Origin: Rhodocyclaceae bacterium
GTDB lineage: Bacteria > Pseudomonadota > Gammaproteobacteria > Burkholderiales > Rhodocyclaceae
DNA: 64,000 nucleotides
Assembly (NCBI GenBank): GCA_013388985.1
Contig: JACAEF010000040.1
Location: 24,937-88,936, forward strand
Reading direction: 5' to 3'
The notes under the pieces are model-generated. The model worked only from the letters and a program-made list of their open reading frames with translations, was not told where the DNA came from and ran no database searches. Every line of letters starts with the position of its first letter. Positions within the stretch are counted from its first letter, which is position 1. The position numbers and the translations under genes are program-made. Below are positions 19,220 through 28,436 of the stretch, in pieces.

Positions 19220-21808
19220 TCAGGATTGCTTGCTCACCGCCGCGACGAGCGCATCCGGTTCCGGCGGCCGCTTCACCACCAGCACCGCGCAGGCCAGGCC
19301 GCCGACGACGCGGTCGGTGGTCTGGCCGGCGAGCGTGCGGGCGAAGCCCTTGCGCTGATCGTTGCCGATGACGACGAGATCGGCGCCGATCTCCTGCGCC
19401 GTCTCGATGATCGCCTGCTCGGGGGGCTTGGCGACGATGCGGGCCTCGGCGGCGACGCCCTCGATTTTCAGCAGGCCGACCTTTTCCGCCAGATCCTCTT
19501 CCGCCCGGGCACGATCGGCATCGGTGCTCGCGGCGGCCAGCACGGTCACCGGCAGGGCGGCAGCCTTGGCGATCTGAGCGGCGACCTCGGTGGCGGTGGC
19601 GCTGATCGACGAGCCGTCGCTGGCGACGAGGATGCGGTTGTTGAAGGCCGGCGCCTGCCAGTTGGCGACGAGCACATGGCAGGGCGACTGGATGAGGATC
19701 TGCTGGGCGATGTCGCCGAGCAGACGCTCCTTGATGTCGCCACGCGGCGGCCGGCGGCCGATGACGAGGATGTTGCTGTCGGCCTCACGCGCCGCGGTGA
19801 CCACTTCGGCGACCGGCTGCTTGCCGTAACGCACGTGGGGCTCGCAGGCGACGCCGGCGATGTGGGCCTTGCGCTCGGCCTGTGCCAGCCGCGCGCGCGC
19901 GATCTCGTCGTCGGCCGGCGATTCGACCATGGTCATGATGTCGAGCGTGACACCGAAGTGTCGGGCCAGCTGGATCGCGATGTCTTCCGGCGCGTGGCTG
20001 AATTCGCTGCCGTCGGTGGCCAGCAAGAGGCGCTGGCGGCGGAAGCCGTCGGGCAGGATGCCCTTGTTGCACTCGCTGAAAATGCGCGTCTTGCAGGTGC
20101 GGCAGACGTTCGGGTCGAGCGTCCAGTAGAGCGCGCTGGTGACCTTGGTCATCACCGGGAAGAAGGCGCCCGGCCCGATCTGGTCGAGATATCCGCCCTG
20201 CCGCAGGAGCGCCATGTTGGTCTGGTTGAGCCGGTAGAAATAAAGCCCGCCCCCCAGCCGGCGGCGGCGGCGCGCCTCCTGGGCGAGCACCTCCGCGCCG
20301 GCGATGTCGATGTAGGACAGGCCGGAACAGGTCAGCAGCACCGATTTCTGCAGCGGGTTGTCCTCGTCGATCTGCTGCAGCACCTGCTGCACATAGCTCG
20401 CGGCGCCGAAATAGAGCGAGCCGGTGACGCGCAGGATTCTCAGTTGCGGGCATTCGGGCCGCCCCTTGGCACGGACGAAGTGATAGGCCCCTTCCTCGGG
20501 CGCCGGCACCACCGGGATCATCTCCGGCTTCGAGGTGCGGTAGAGGAACATCAGCAGCGAGAGGAAGACACCGAGGAAGATGCCGGCTTCGAGGTTGACG
20601 AGCGTGCCGACCAACGTCGTGGCGAGGATCGCGCTTTCCGCCTTGCTGGTGTGCCAGATGTGAGCGATGTGATGGAAATCGATCAGGCCCCAGGCGACCA
20701 GGAACAGGATGCCGGCCATCGCGGCGGTGGGGAGATAGGCGGCGAGCGGCGCGACCGCGAGCAGGATCAGCACCAGCGCCAGCGAGGCGAATACCGAGGC
20801 GAGCGGCGTCTTGGCGCCGGCCTCGTAGTTGACGCCGCTGCGGTTGAACGAGCCGGAGGAGGCATAGGCCGAGAAGAAGCTGCCGACGATGTTCGACAGC
20901 CCCTGGCCGATGAACTCCTGGTTGCCGTCGATGCGCTGCTCCGAGCGCACGGCGATCGCGCGCGCGATCGAGACGGCCTCGGTGAGCGCCAGCATCGTGA
21001 TCACCAGCGCCGGCGCGAAGGTGGCCTTGAGCGCGGCGGGCGAGAAGTCGGGCAGCGACAGGGGCGGCAAGCCGCCGGGCAGCGCGCCGACGGTCCTGAT
21101 GCCCGTCGCCTCCTGTCCCTGCCAGAGATTGAGCGCCTCGGCGAAGAGCGAGCCGACGATCATCGCCGCGATCATGTAGGGAATCTTCTTGAAGTATTTC
21201 TTGGTCAGGATGCCGGTCGCCAGCGTGACGAGGCTCACGGCCAGCACCCAGGGGTTGATGTCGAAGAACTGCAAGAAAAGCTGGTGCAGGATCTCGTAGA
21301 ACGGCGTGCCGCGGGGAATCGTGATGCCGAAAAAGTTTTTCACCTGGCTGGCCGCGATCAGGATCGCCGCCCCGGCCGTGAAGCCGATCACTACCGTATG
21401 CGAGATGAAATTGACCAGCGCGCCCAGCCGCGCGACCCCCAGGATCAGCTGGAAGACGCCGACCAGGAAGGTGAGCGTCAGCACCAGCTGGATGTATTGC
21501 GGCGAACCCGGTTCGGCGGTGTGCGAGAGCGCGGCGAAGACCGCGATCGAGATCGCGGTCGTCGGGCCGGAGACGAGATGCCAGGAGGAACCGAACAACG
21601 CGCCGACGACCGCCGGCGTCATCGCCGCATAAAGGCCGTATTGCGGCGGCAGGCCGGCGATGATCGCGAAGGCGACCCCCTGCGGCAGGACGATCAGGGC
21701 GCCGGTGATGCCGGCGATCAGATCATCGCGTAGGGATTTTTTCGTGACCTGGGGCCACCAACGCAGGAAAGGCAGAAAACGGGCGAGACGGGCGCGCTGG
21801 GCTGGCAT
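19220..21808 (-). CDS. SulP anion transporter fused to STAS and two universal-stress domains
   Basis: About 862 residues from ATG 21806-21808 (GTG at 21844 is an alternative). Residues 1-430 form a SulP core: RDDLIAGITGALIVLPQGVAFA, PPQYGLYAAMTPAVVGALFGSS and QEFIGQGLSNIVGSFFSAYASSGSFNRS. A STAS domain follows (about 450-560). A Cys-bearing linker CRTCKTRIFSEC lies at about 568-580, then two USP domains begin near 589 (LLLATDGSEFSHA) and 721 (ILVASDGSSISA), each ending in a GRR/GND nucleotide loop. SulP proteins move sulfate, bicarbonate or other anions; the fused USPs suggest ATP- or stress-dependent control in the cytoplasm. It is followed upstream by a two-component pair on the same strand. 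Confidence 0.92.
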   Translation of the reverse strand: MPAQRARLARFLPFLRWWPQVTKKSLRDDLIAGITGALIVLPQGVAFAIIAGLPPQYGLYAAMTPAVVGALFGSSWHLVSGPTTAISIAVFAALSHTAEPGSPQYIQLVLTLTFLVGVFQLILGVARLGALVNFISHTVVIGFTAGAAILIAASQVKNFFGITIPRGTPFYEILHQLFLQFFDINPWVLAVSLVTLATGILTKKYFKKIPYMIAAMIVGSLFAEALNLWQGQEATGIRTVGALPGGLPPLSLPDFSPAALKATFAPALVITMLALTEAVSIARAIAVRSEQRIDGNQEFIGQGLSNIVGSFFSAYASSGSFNRSGVNYEAGAKTPLASVFASLALVLILLAVAPLAAYLPTAAMAGILFLVAWGLIDFHHIAHIWHTSKAESAILATTLVGTLVNLEAGIFLGVFLSLLMFLYRTSKPEMIPVVPAPEEGAYHFVRAKGRPECPQLRILRVTGSLYFGAASYVQQVLQQIDEDNPLQKSVLLTCSGLSYIDIAGAEVLAQEARRRRRLGGGLYFYRLNQTNMALLRQGGYLDQIGPGAFFPVMTKVTSALYWTLDPNVCRTCKTRIFSECNKGILPDGFRRQRLLLATDGSEFSHAPEDIAIQLARHFGVTLDIMTMVESPADDEIARARLAQAERKAHIAGVACEPHVRYGKQPVAEVVTAAREADSNILVIGRRPPRGDIKERLLGDIAQQILIQSPCHVLVANWQAPAFNNRILVASDGSSISATATEVAAQIAKAAALPVTVLAAASTDADRARAEEDLAEKVGLLKIEGVAAEARIVAKPPEQAIIETAQEIGADLVVIGNDQRKGFARTLAGQTTDRVVGGLACAVLVVKRPPEPDALVAAVSKQS

Positions 21809-21926
21809 CGGGGCAGTGGGCTCGGGAAGGGCGGCTGAACTCACGGATATTAGCAGATGGAAATGGTTTGCATGATTGACGGAATCGGCCCTGCGGCAGG
21901 CTATCGGCAGCTGCGTGAAAGCAATG

Positions 21927-23201
21927 TCAAACGCGAACGTCGTCGTCCGGTGAAGAAAATTCCACTCGTGCCATAAAGCCGCCTTCTGGGCGGTTGGCGA
22001 GCCGCAGCGTAAAGCCGGAGAGTTCGCAGATGCGGGTGACGAGCGCGAGACCGAGGCCCATGCCTTGGCTGTCGGGGCCGCGCCAGTGGCGTTGGCAGGC
22101 GGTGGCAAGCGCTTCTTCGCTCATTCCCGGCCCATCGTCGGCGACGATCAGATGCCCGGCGGTCAGCTCGACCTCGACGCGGCTGCGGGCATGGGCGCAG
22201 GCATTGCGCAGCAAGTTGCCGAACAGGATGATGAACAGGGGGGCGGCCAGCGGCAGGGTAAGGGGAGCGGCGAGATCGAGCCCGACGCTGATGCCGCGTT
22301 CCCCGCACTGGGTGTGCAGCCGTTCCGCGGTCTCGCGCGCGAGCGCGGCGGCTTCGCACTGGCCGGAGGCCGTTTCCTCGCGCGCGAGCAGCAAGAGCGC
22401 GTCGATGAGCTCGGCCATGCGTCGGGCGGCATGCTGGACGCGTGCGGCGCGCTCGCGCTGTTTCGCGGCGAGCGTCGCGTCGCCGGCCAATAATTCCGCG
22501 GCGCCCTGGATCACGGCCAGCGGCGTGCGCAGTTCGTGGCTGACATCGGCGGTGAAGGCGCGCTCGCGGGCGATGAACTGGTTGATGCGCGTGGAGAAAT
22601 GGGCGAACGCCGTCGCGAGCTGCTTGAGCTCGTCATCCGGAACGTCGGCGGGCGTGAGCACGGGCGGCCGTTCGGGATCGGCCGTGGCGATGGCCTCGGC
22701 AAGCCGCGAGACGGGCGCCAGCGCGCGCCCCGCCAGCCACCAGGCGCCCATCAGCACGATCAGGGTGACGGCCCCCGCGCCGCCCGCCAGCCAGGCGAGG
22801 AAGCGTGCCTCGCGCCGCTTCTGGCGGGTTTCGTCGAACAGGATCACATAGCGCCAGCCATTGCGTTCTTCGATGGCGACGCGATAGGGCGTGTCCCCGG
22901 AGACGATCTCATGCCGTCCGACAGGAAGATCACGCACGTTCTCGGGCTGGCGGGGATCCTTCTCACCACGAGGGGCGACGAATCCCTCGAGACCGACGGC
23001 CGCCGGCGGCAACGAGGCCGGATTGCGCCCGTGGCGGGCGATGTAATCCTCGATTTCGGCCGTGAGCGTCTGGTCCATCAGCCGCCGGGCGACGTCGTGG
23101 GCGCCGTAGGCGATGGCCAACGACAATGCGGTCACGACCAGCGCGCCGAGACCGGCGAAAGCGAGCGCCAGCCGGCTGCGCAGGCTAAGCCGGCGAGTCA
23201 T
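21927..23201 (-). CDS. two-component sensor histidine kinase
   Basis: A 424-residue membrane kinase: helix 1 at about 9-32, a periplasmic sensor region of about 100 residues, helix 2 at about 134-156, a HAMP-like segment, the H-box FTADVSHELRTPL with H222, N-box LFGNLLRNACAHA, and G-boxes ADDGPGM and GMGLGLALV. The order and short periplasmic loop resemble QseC/PmrB-type kinases. Its start at 23199-23201 overlaps the response-regulator stop by 17 bp, so the pair is cotranscribed regulator first. Confidence 0.94.
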   Translation of the reverse strand: MTRRLSLRSRLALAFAGLGALVVTALSLAIAYGAHDVARRLMDQTLTAEIEDYIARHGRNPASLPPAAVGLEGFVAPRGEKDPRQPENVRDLPVGRHEIVSGDTPYRVAIEERNGWRYVILFDETRQKRREARFLAWLAGGAGAVTLIVLMGAWWLAGRALAPVSRLAEAIATADPERPPVLTPADVPDDELKQLATAFAHFSTRINQFIARERAFTADVSHELRTPLAVIQGAAELLAGDATLAAKQRERAARVQHAARRMAELIDALLLLAREETASGQCEAAALARETAERLHTQCGERGISVGLDLAAPLTLPLAAPLFIILFGNLLRNACAHARSRVEVELTAGHLIVADDGPGMSEEALATACQRHWRGPDSQGMGLGLALVTRICELSGFTLRLANRPEGGFMARVEFSSPDDDVRV

Positions 23202-23892
23202 CACCGGGCGCGGCGATGCGCCAGCCGACGCTGCGCACCGTTTCGAGCAGCATCGGCTCGCCTTCGTGCTCGATGGCCTGGCGCAGCTGGTGCAGATGGC
23301 TGCGCAATGCATCGGAGAGCGGCGGCGCGGTGCCCCACAAGGCGCGTTCGAGCTCGCCGCGCCGCACCACGCGGGGGCTGGCGCGCATCAGGATTTCCAG
23401 GATCTTGAGCGGAATCGGCGCGAGCTCGATGAGGCGCGCGCCGCGCGCGACGCGCCGGCTCGCGGTATCGAGGACGAGGTCGGCGACTTTCAGCCGTCCT
23501 TGCGCCACCTGCGAGCGGGCGCGGCGCACCAGCGCCAGCAGGCGCGCTTCGAGCTCGGCCAACGCAAAGGGTTTGACCAGATAATCGTCGGCGCCGGCCG
23601 CCAGCCCCGCGACGCGCTCCTCGACCGTGTCGCGTGCCGACAGCACCAGCACCGGCGTGGCGCGGCCGACGTCCTCGCGCAGACGGTGCAGCAATTCCAG
23701 TCCGTCGAGGCCGGGCAGGATCATGTCGAGCACGATGGCATCGAAATTCTCGGTGGCGGCCAGGTGCAGGCCGGTCTTGCCGTCGGCGGCGGCGTCGACG
23801 ATATGGCCGTGCTGGGTGAAGTGATCGACGAGATTGGCGGCGAGGTCGGGGTCGTCCTCGATCACCAGGAGCTTCAATGGCGGCTTGGGCAT
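23185..23892 (-). CDS. OmpR/PhoB-family response regulator
   Basis: A 235-residue regulator: the receiver domain has the acidic pair in VIEDDPD (D13-D14), phospho-acceptor D56 in IVLDMILPG, and K near 106 in YLVKPF. The C-terminal winged helix ends in DALRSHLHQLRQAIEHEG and LETVRSVGWRI. It precedes its kinase on the minus strand. Targets are unknown; the position between two transporter-USP fusions suggests it may control them. A dispersed-repeat copy lies 25 bp upstream of the start. Confidence 0.95.
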   Translation of the reverse strand: MPKPPLKLLVIEDDPDLAANLVDHFTQHGHIVDAAADGKTGLHLAATENFDAIVLDMILPGLDGLELLHRLREDVGRATPVLVLSARDTVEERVAGLAAGADDYLVKPFALAELEARLLALVRRARSQVAQGRLKVADLVLDTASRRVARGARLIELAPIPLKILEILMRASPRVVRRGELERALWGTAPPLSDALRSHLHQLRQAIEHEGEPMLLETVRSVGWRIAAPGDDSPA

Positions 23893-23916
23893 GCCGGGAT
23901 TATCGCGCTTTCATCC

Positions 23917-23943
23917 GAAAATTCGGCGCTGGCGGAACGGCAC
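23917..23943 (+). repeat. dispersed 26-bp repeat, intergenic copy
   Basis: Matches the consensus with one inserted T and one substitution. It occupies most of the 52-bp gap between the TauE-USP gene stop and the response-regulator start. Confidence 0.85.
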
Positions 23944-23944
23944 C

Positions 23945-25864
23945 TCAGCGCACGGCGAGCACGGGCCGGTCGGCGAAGCCGATCACGCGCTCGGCGACCG
24001 AGCCCATCAGCAGGCGATCGAGCCCGGTGCGGCCATGGGTGCCGATGACGATCAAGGCGGCGTTTTCGTGCCGGGCCTGATCCACGATCACCTGCTCGGG
24101 ACGGCCGGTATCGACCACTCCCTTGACCGCCACCGGACCGCCCCGCAACGCCGTTTCCACCCGCTCGATGGTGGCGACCGCCTCGCGCCGCCGCGCCTCG
24201 GTCTGGCTCGGCAACACCGCCGAGACGACCACGAGCCGTCGTCCGAGCCGTTCGGCGAGCTTCGCCGCATACCAGGTGGCGGCATCGCCGAACCGTGAAC
24301 CGTCGGTGGCGGCGAGGATCGGCCCCTCGGCCAGATGCGCGCCCCGTGGGCAGACCAGCACCGGGCAGCTCGCATGGCCGATCACCTTGGCCGTGGCATC
24401 GCCGATCAAGTCGCGTGCCAGACCCCGCTTGCCGCGCCGGCCGATGACGATCAGATCGGCGCGCGCTTCTTCGGCTGCCTCGACGATGCCGCGATAGGGA
24501 TCGTCGGCCTCGACGATCAGTCGGTTGCGACGGACGGCGGACAGCGCCGCCAGGCCGAGGCTGGCGGCCGTCTCGGCGTTGGCGAGCGCCGTGGCGCGCA
24601 GCTCGGGCACCGCGGTGGCGTATTCGGGATTGACCACGGCGACCGAGAGCACCAAGACCTCGGCCCCCGTGGCGCGGGCGAGATCGTCGGCGGTGGTGAG
24701 CGCGCCGCTGCTGTATTGGGAACCGTCGCTGGCGACGACGAGACGCGCCAGCCGCGCGCTGGGCTCGAGCGTCGCGGCGATCGGGGCGAGCCGCGCCATG
24801 CTCGCTTCGAGTTCGAGGCGCTGTTCTTCCTTGCGATGCTCGGCCATGCCGCGCGTGAGCGAAGTGAGCACGGTCACCGCGCCGAGGATCAAGGCGACTG
24901 CGAGCACGGAATCGCCCAGGGTCTTCAGGGTGCCGACGCTCTCGTGATCGAGGGGGGCGATCATGCCGAGCGCCGAAAGGTAGCCGGGGATGTAGAAGAA
25001 GCGTGAAAACAGCACGGTGAGCATGATCACCGCCATCACCAGCTTGACCTGGTAGTCCTTGACGTAGGTCGTGCCGATCGCGCCGAGCTGGATGCCGAAC
25101 AGCGAACCCAGCAGGATCAGCATCGACAGGCGGATGTCGACCGCGCCTTCGAGGCCGTAGAAGATCGTGCCGCCCAGGCCCATCACGAAGGCGATCACCA
25201 GCTCGGTGGCCGAGGCCATGATCGCCGGCACGCCGAGCAGGTAGATCATCGCCGGCACGCCGATGAAACCGCCCACCGCGATGGTGGCCGCCAGCATGCC
25301 GGTGGCGAAGCCGATCGGCAGGATGAACAGTAAGGAGATGCGCGCGCCGATGGCCTTGAAATGGATCATCGTGCCCGGAATCTCGACCGACTGGATCCAG
25401 CGCGCGAGTCCGGGCTTGGCCTCGGGCAGGGCGTGATCGAGCCGCTTCAGCCGGCGGTAATCGCGCAGCACGTAACCGCCGACGATGGCCAGCACGACGA
25501 TGAACACCACCGAGACGTAGAGATCGGTGCCGGCGTCGCCGAAGCCTTGCTTGATCGAGGTCATCACATGCTTGCCGGCGAGCATGCCGGCTTCGGCGAC
25601 CATGCCGAGGATCACCCCCAGCTTGACATCGACCTGGCCGTATTTGTGGCGTTTCACCGCGCCGACCAGCGCTTTCGGGAACTTGTGGCAAATGTTCGAG
25701 GCCACCGCCACCATGGCCGGCGCGCCGAGCGACATCATCGCCGGCGTGAGCACGAAGGCGCCGCCCGAGCCGATGAAACCCGAGACCATGCCGCCGATGA
25801 AACCGATCAAGACCAGCAGGAAGACCGTCGCGGCGTTCAGTTCGATGAATTGCACTTCCGCCAT
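23945..25864 (-). CDS. TauE/SafE-type permease fused to two universal-stress domains
   Basis: A 639-residue fusion. Residues 1-345 are a TSUP (TauE/SafE) permease with repeated GFIGGMVSGFIGSGGAFVLTP and GFIGVPAMIYLLGVPA glycine-rich hairpins; this family exports sulfite, sulfoacetate or related organosulfur anions. Two USP domains start near 371 (LVVASDGSQYSSG) and 515 (ILAATDGSRFGDA); each has the G-x2-G-x9-G-S/T type nucleotide loop (GRRGKRGLARDLIGDAT, GTHGRTGLDRLLMGSVA). It mirrors the SulP-USP-USP design 2 kb away. The start ATG at 25862-25864 is 3 bp after the stop of the small membrane protein gene. Confidence 0.92.
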   Translation of the reverse strand: MAEVQFIELNAATVFLLVLIGFIGGMVSGFIGSGGAFVLTPAMMSLGAPAMVAVASNICHKFPKALVGAVKRHKYGQVDVKLGVILGMVAEAGMLAGKHVMTSIKQGFGDAGTDLYVSVVFIVVLAIVGGYVLRDYRRLKRLDHALPEAKPGLARWIQSVEIPGTMIHFKAIGARISLLFILPIGFATGMLAATIAVGGFIGVPAMIYLLGVPAIMASATELVIAFVMGLGGTIFYGLEGAVDIRLSMLILLGSLFGIQLGAIGTTYVKDYQVKLVMAVIMLTVLFSRFFYIPGYLSALGMIAPLDHESVGTLKTLGDSVLAVALILGAVTVLTSLTRGMAEHRKEEQRLELEASMARLAPIAATLEPSARLARLVVASDGSQYSSGALTTADDLARATGAEVLVLSVAVVNPEYATAVPELRATALANAETAASLGLAALSAVRRNRLIVEADDPYRGIVEAAEEARADLIVIGRRGKRGLARDLIGDATAKVIGHASCPVLVCPRGAHLAEGPILAATDGSRFGDAATWYAAKLAERLGRRLVVVSAVLPSQTEARRREAVATIERVETALRGGPVAVKGVVDTGRPEQVIVDQARHENAALIVIGTHGRTGLDRLLMGSVAERVIGFADRPVLAVR

Positions 25865-25867
25865 GGC

Positions 25868-26134
25868 TCACTCCTGGCCGGCCGTCTGCGGCGTCTTGGG
25901 CTTGCTGGCCGCCTTCAGCCCCATCGCCTCCCAGAACAGACCGGTGAACGCGCCATGCGTGAAGGAAATGGCAAAGGCGATCGCGATCGGCACGAGCACG
26001 AGCCAGGGGTGTTGCGGCGTCTCGCGCGCCAGCCGGATCACCGATTCCGCCTCGATGAACAAAGTGGCATAGAGTAGCGCCGTGATGACGCCCCAGAACA
26101 CCGTCCTGCTCCACAGCCGTTTGTCGTGCGTCAT
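25868..26134 (-). CDS. small two-helix membrane protein partner of the TauE-USP permease
   Basis: An 88-residue protein with two hydrophobic segments (about 10-27 and 44-62) and a hydrophilic, lysine-rich tail. The family is not recognised. Immediate coupling to the permease gene (3 bp) suggests a subunit or assembly factor. It is the first gene of the minus-strand unit; the 126-bp region up to the divergent SulP gene must contain both promoters. Confidence 0.7.
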   Translation of the reverse strand: MTHDKRLWSRTVFWGVITALLYATLFIEAESVIRLARETPQHPWLVLVPIAIAFAISFTHGAFTGLFWEAMGLKAASKPKTPQTAGQE

Positions 26135-26260
26135 CGACGTCCTCCCCCGTCGCAGAATTGGCCGGTCTGATTGGCGGATAAGGACACTTTAGCCAACCCC
26201 CCGACCGACATGGGTAATATCACTGGAATCGTGAAGAAAACGTGAACGGTGGTGCCGTCG

Positions 26261-28384
26261 ATGATCGATCTCGAACGTTTTTCCCGCTTCTTGCCCTTCT
26301 TGCGCTGGTTGCCTTACCGCCAGGAAACGTTGCGCGCCGACTTCATGGCCGGGCTCACCGTCGCGCTGGTGCTCGTGCCGCAGTCGATGGCCTATGCGCA
26401 GCTCGCCGGCCTGCCGCCTTACTACGGCTTGTATGCAGCCTTCCTGCCGGTCGCGGTGGCGGCGCTGTTCGGCTCATCGCACCAGCTCGCGACCGGCCCG
26501 GTGGCGGTGGTCTCCTTGCTCACCGCCTCGTCGCTGGCGCCGTTCGCCGCGCCCGGCTCCGAGCAGTTCGTCGCCCTGGCGATCATGCTTGCGCTGCTCG
26601 TCGGACTCGTGCAGCTCTCGCTGGGGATTTTCAGGCTCGGGGTGGTGGTCAATTTCCTCTCGCATCCGGTGATCGTCGGCTTCACCAACGCGGCGGCGAT
26701 CATCATCGGCCTTTCCCAGCTCAACAAGCTGTTCGGCGTGCCGATGGGCCGCTCGGAATCCTTTCTCGCCGATATCTGGGGCGTCTTGCAGCTGATCTCC
26801 GACATCCACTGGCCGACGTTGGTGATGGGGGTCCTGTCGCTCGTGATCATCTGGGGGTTTCGCCGCTTCGCTCCCCGGTGGCCGGGGGTGCTGATCGCGG
26901 TGACGGTGGCGACCGTGATCTCCTGGCAGATCGGTTTCGAAAAGACCACGACGGTGCCGGCCGAAGCGATCGAAGATGCCGAGGCGCGGATTCTGCTGGA
27001 CGCCTACCGTCAGGCCGAGGCGCGTATCGATGAGCTCAATGCGGCCTTGCTCGACAAGGCGGGCGCGCTCAAGAAGCTCGGCCGGGACGACGGTCAGGCA
27101 CGGACGCGCGCCGAGCTCAATTACGAGATCGAGCTCCTCAAGCTGCAGATCAAGGACCGCGAGGACGAAAACCGCCGCCGCACGCGCGCGCTGCGCGCAT
27201 TCGCCTTCGAGCGCGTCGAGCTGGCCGATGGCGCGGTGAGGTTTTATCCGGCCGGCAAGGTGCCGGCCGACCTCAAGGGCGATGGCCGCCATTGGCGCAT
27301 CACGCGCGGCGTGCATGGGCCCGAAGGCAATGTGCGGCTGTCCGGCGGCGGCCAGGTGGTGGGCAAGATTCCCGAAGGGCTGCCGTCTTTCGCTTGGCCG
27401 AAGATTTCCTGGGACATGATCGGCACGCTGCTGTCGACGGCGGTGGTGATCTCGCTGGTCGGCTTCATGGAGGCGATCTCGATCGCCAAGGCGATGGCGG
27501 CCAAGACCAAGCAGCGTCTCGATCCGAATCAGGAATTGATCGGTCAGGGCCTGGCCAACATCGTCGGCAGTTTCTCGCAGGCGTTCCCGGTCTCGGGCTC
27601 GTTCTCCCGCTCCGCGGTCAACCTCAATGCCGGAGCGGTCACCGGCCTGTCCTCGGTGATCACCGCCGTGTTCGTGGTGCTGACCCTGCTGTTCCTGACG
27701 CCCTTGCTCTACCACCTGCCCCAGGCGACGCTCGCCGCCGTGATCATCATGGCGGTGGTGGGGCTCGTCAATTTCAAGGCGATCAGGCACGCCTGGCAGG
27801 CGAGCCGCCACGATGGCATCGCCGCGATCGTCACTTTCATCGCCACGCTGGTCGTGGCGCCGCACCTCGACAAGGGCATCCTGATCGGCGCGGGGCTGGC
27901 GATCATCCTGTTTCTCTACCGCACGATGCAGCCGCGCGTGGCGATCCTCGGCCGCCACCCCGACGGCACGCTGCGCGACATCAAGGTGGCGAATCTGCCG
28001 GCCTCGAAGGTGGTGGTGGCGGTACGTTTCGACGGCCGACTCTATTTCGCCAACGTCTCGTATTTCGAGGATGCCGTGCTCGAAGCGATCACCGGCGATC
28101 CGGAGGCGAAATTCCTCATCGTCGTCGGCGATGGCATCAACGAGCTCGACGCTTCCGGCGAGGAGGTGATCCATCACCTCGTCGAGCGGCTGCGCGCCAA
28201 CGGCGTGACGCTCCTGTTCGCCGGGCTCAAGAAGCAGGTGCGCGACGTGATGGCGGCCACCGGGCTGATTGGCGCGATCGGCAGCGAGAATGTCTTTGCC
28301 ACCGCGGACGATGCCATCGAGGCCGCCTATGCCCGCGCGAGGGAGGCGGGCATCGAGACGGCGGGGACGCTGATACGCAAATGA
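26261..28384 (+). CDS. SulP family anion transporter with cytoplasmic coiled-coil insertion
   Basis: About 707 residues from ATG 26261 (GTG at 26249 is also possible). The SulP core is split: helices up to about residue 225, then a hydrophilic insertion of about 140 residues rich in Glu, Arg and Lys with coiled-coil heptads (AEARILLDAYRQAEARIDEL, RTRAELNYEIELLKLQIKDR), then the conserved GKIPEGLPSF and the NQELIGQGLANIVGSFSQAFPVSGSFSRS signature. A C-terminal STAS domain ends the protein. Substrate may be sulfate or bicarbonate. It lies 52 bp upstream of the complex-I-like operon on the same strand; a carbonic-anhydrase-like gene follows that operon. Confidence 0.9.
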   Translation: MIDLERFSRFLPFLRWLPYRQETLRADFMAGLTVALVLVPQSMAYAQLAGLPPYYGLYAAFLPVAVAALFGSSHQLATGPVAVVSLLTASSLAPFAAPGSEQFVALAIMLALLVGLVQLSLGIFRLGVVVNFLSHPVIVGFTNAAAIIIGLSQLNKLFGVPMGRSESFLADIWGVLQLISDIHWPTLVMGVLSLVIIWGFRRFAPRWPGVLIAVTVATVISWQIGFEKTTTVPAEAIEDAEARILLDAYRQAEARIDELNAALLDKAGALKKLGRDDGQARTRAELNYEIELLKLQIKDREDENRRRTRALRAFAFERVELADGAVRFYPAGKVPADLKGDGRHWRITRGVHGPEGNVRLSGGGQVVGKIPEGLPSFAWPKISWDMIGTLLSTAVVISLVGFMEAISIAKAMAAKTKQRLDPNQELIGQGLANIVGSFSQAFPVSGSFSRSAVNLNAGAVTGLSSVITAVFVVLTLLFLTPLLYHLPQATLAAVIIMAVVGLVNFKAIRHAWQASRHDGIAAIVTFIATLVVAPHLDKGILIGAGLAIILFLYRTMQPRVAILGRHPDGTLRDIKVANLPASKVVVAVRFDGRLYFANVSYFEDAVLEAITGDPEAKFLIVVGDGINELDASGEEVIHHLVERLRANGVTLLFAGLKKQVRDVMAATGLIGAIGSENVFATADDAIEAAYARAREAGIETAGTLIRK

Positions 28385-28410
28385 GTGCCGTCCTGCCAGC
28401 GCCGACTTTG
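28385..28410 (-). repeat. dispersed 26-bp repeat, intergenic copy
   Basis: 24 of 26 bases match. It begins at the very base after the SulP stop codon and ends 10 bp before a TATAAT. Confidence 0.88.
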
Positions 28411-28419
28411 CCCACGGCG

Positions 28420-28425
28420 TATAAT
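28420..28425 (+). promoter_or_regulatory. possible -10 element of the hyf-like operon
   Basis: A perfect TATAAT lies 11 bp before the ATG of the first hyf-like gene. No convincing -35 hexamer is found 16-18 bp upstream, so a start here would give a very short leader. Weak evidence. Confidence 0.3.
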
Positions 28426-28436
28426 TGATTGCCACT

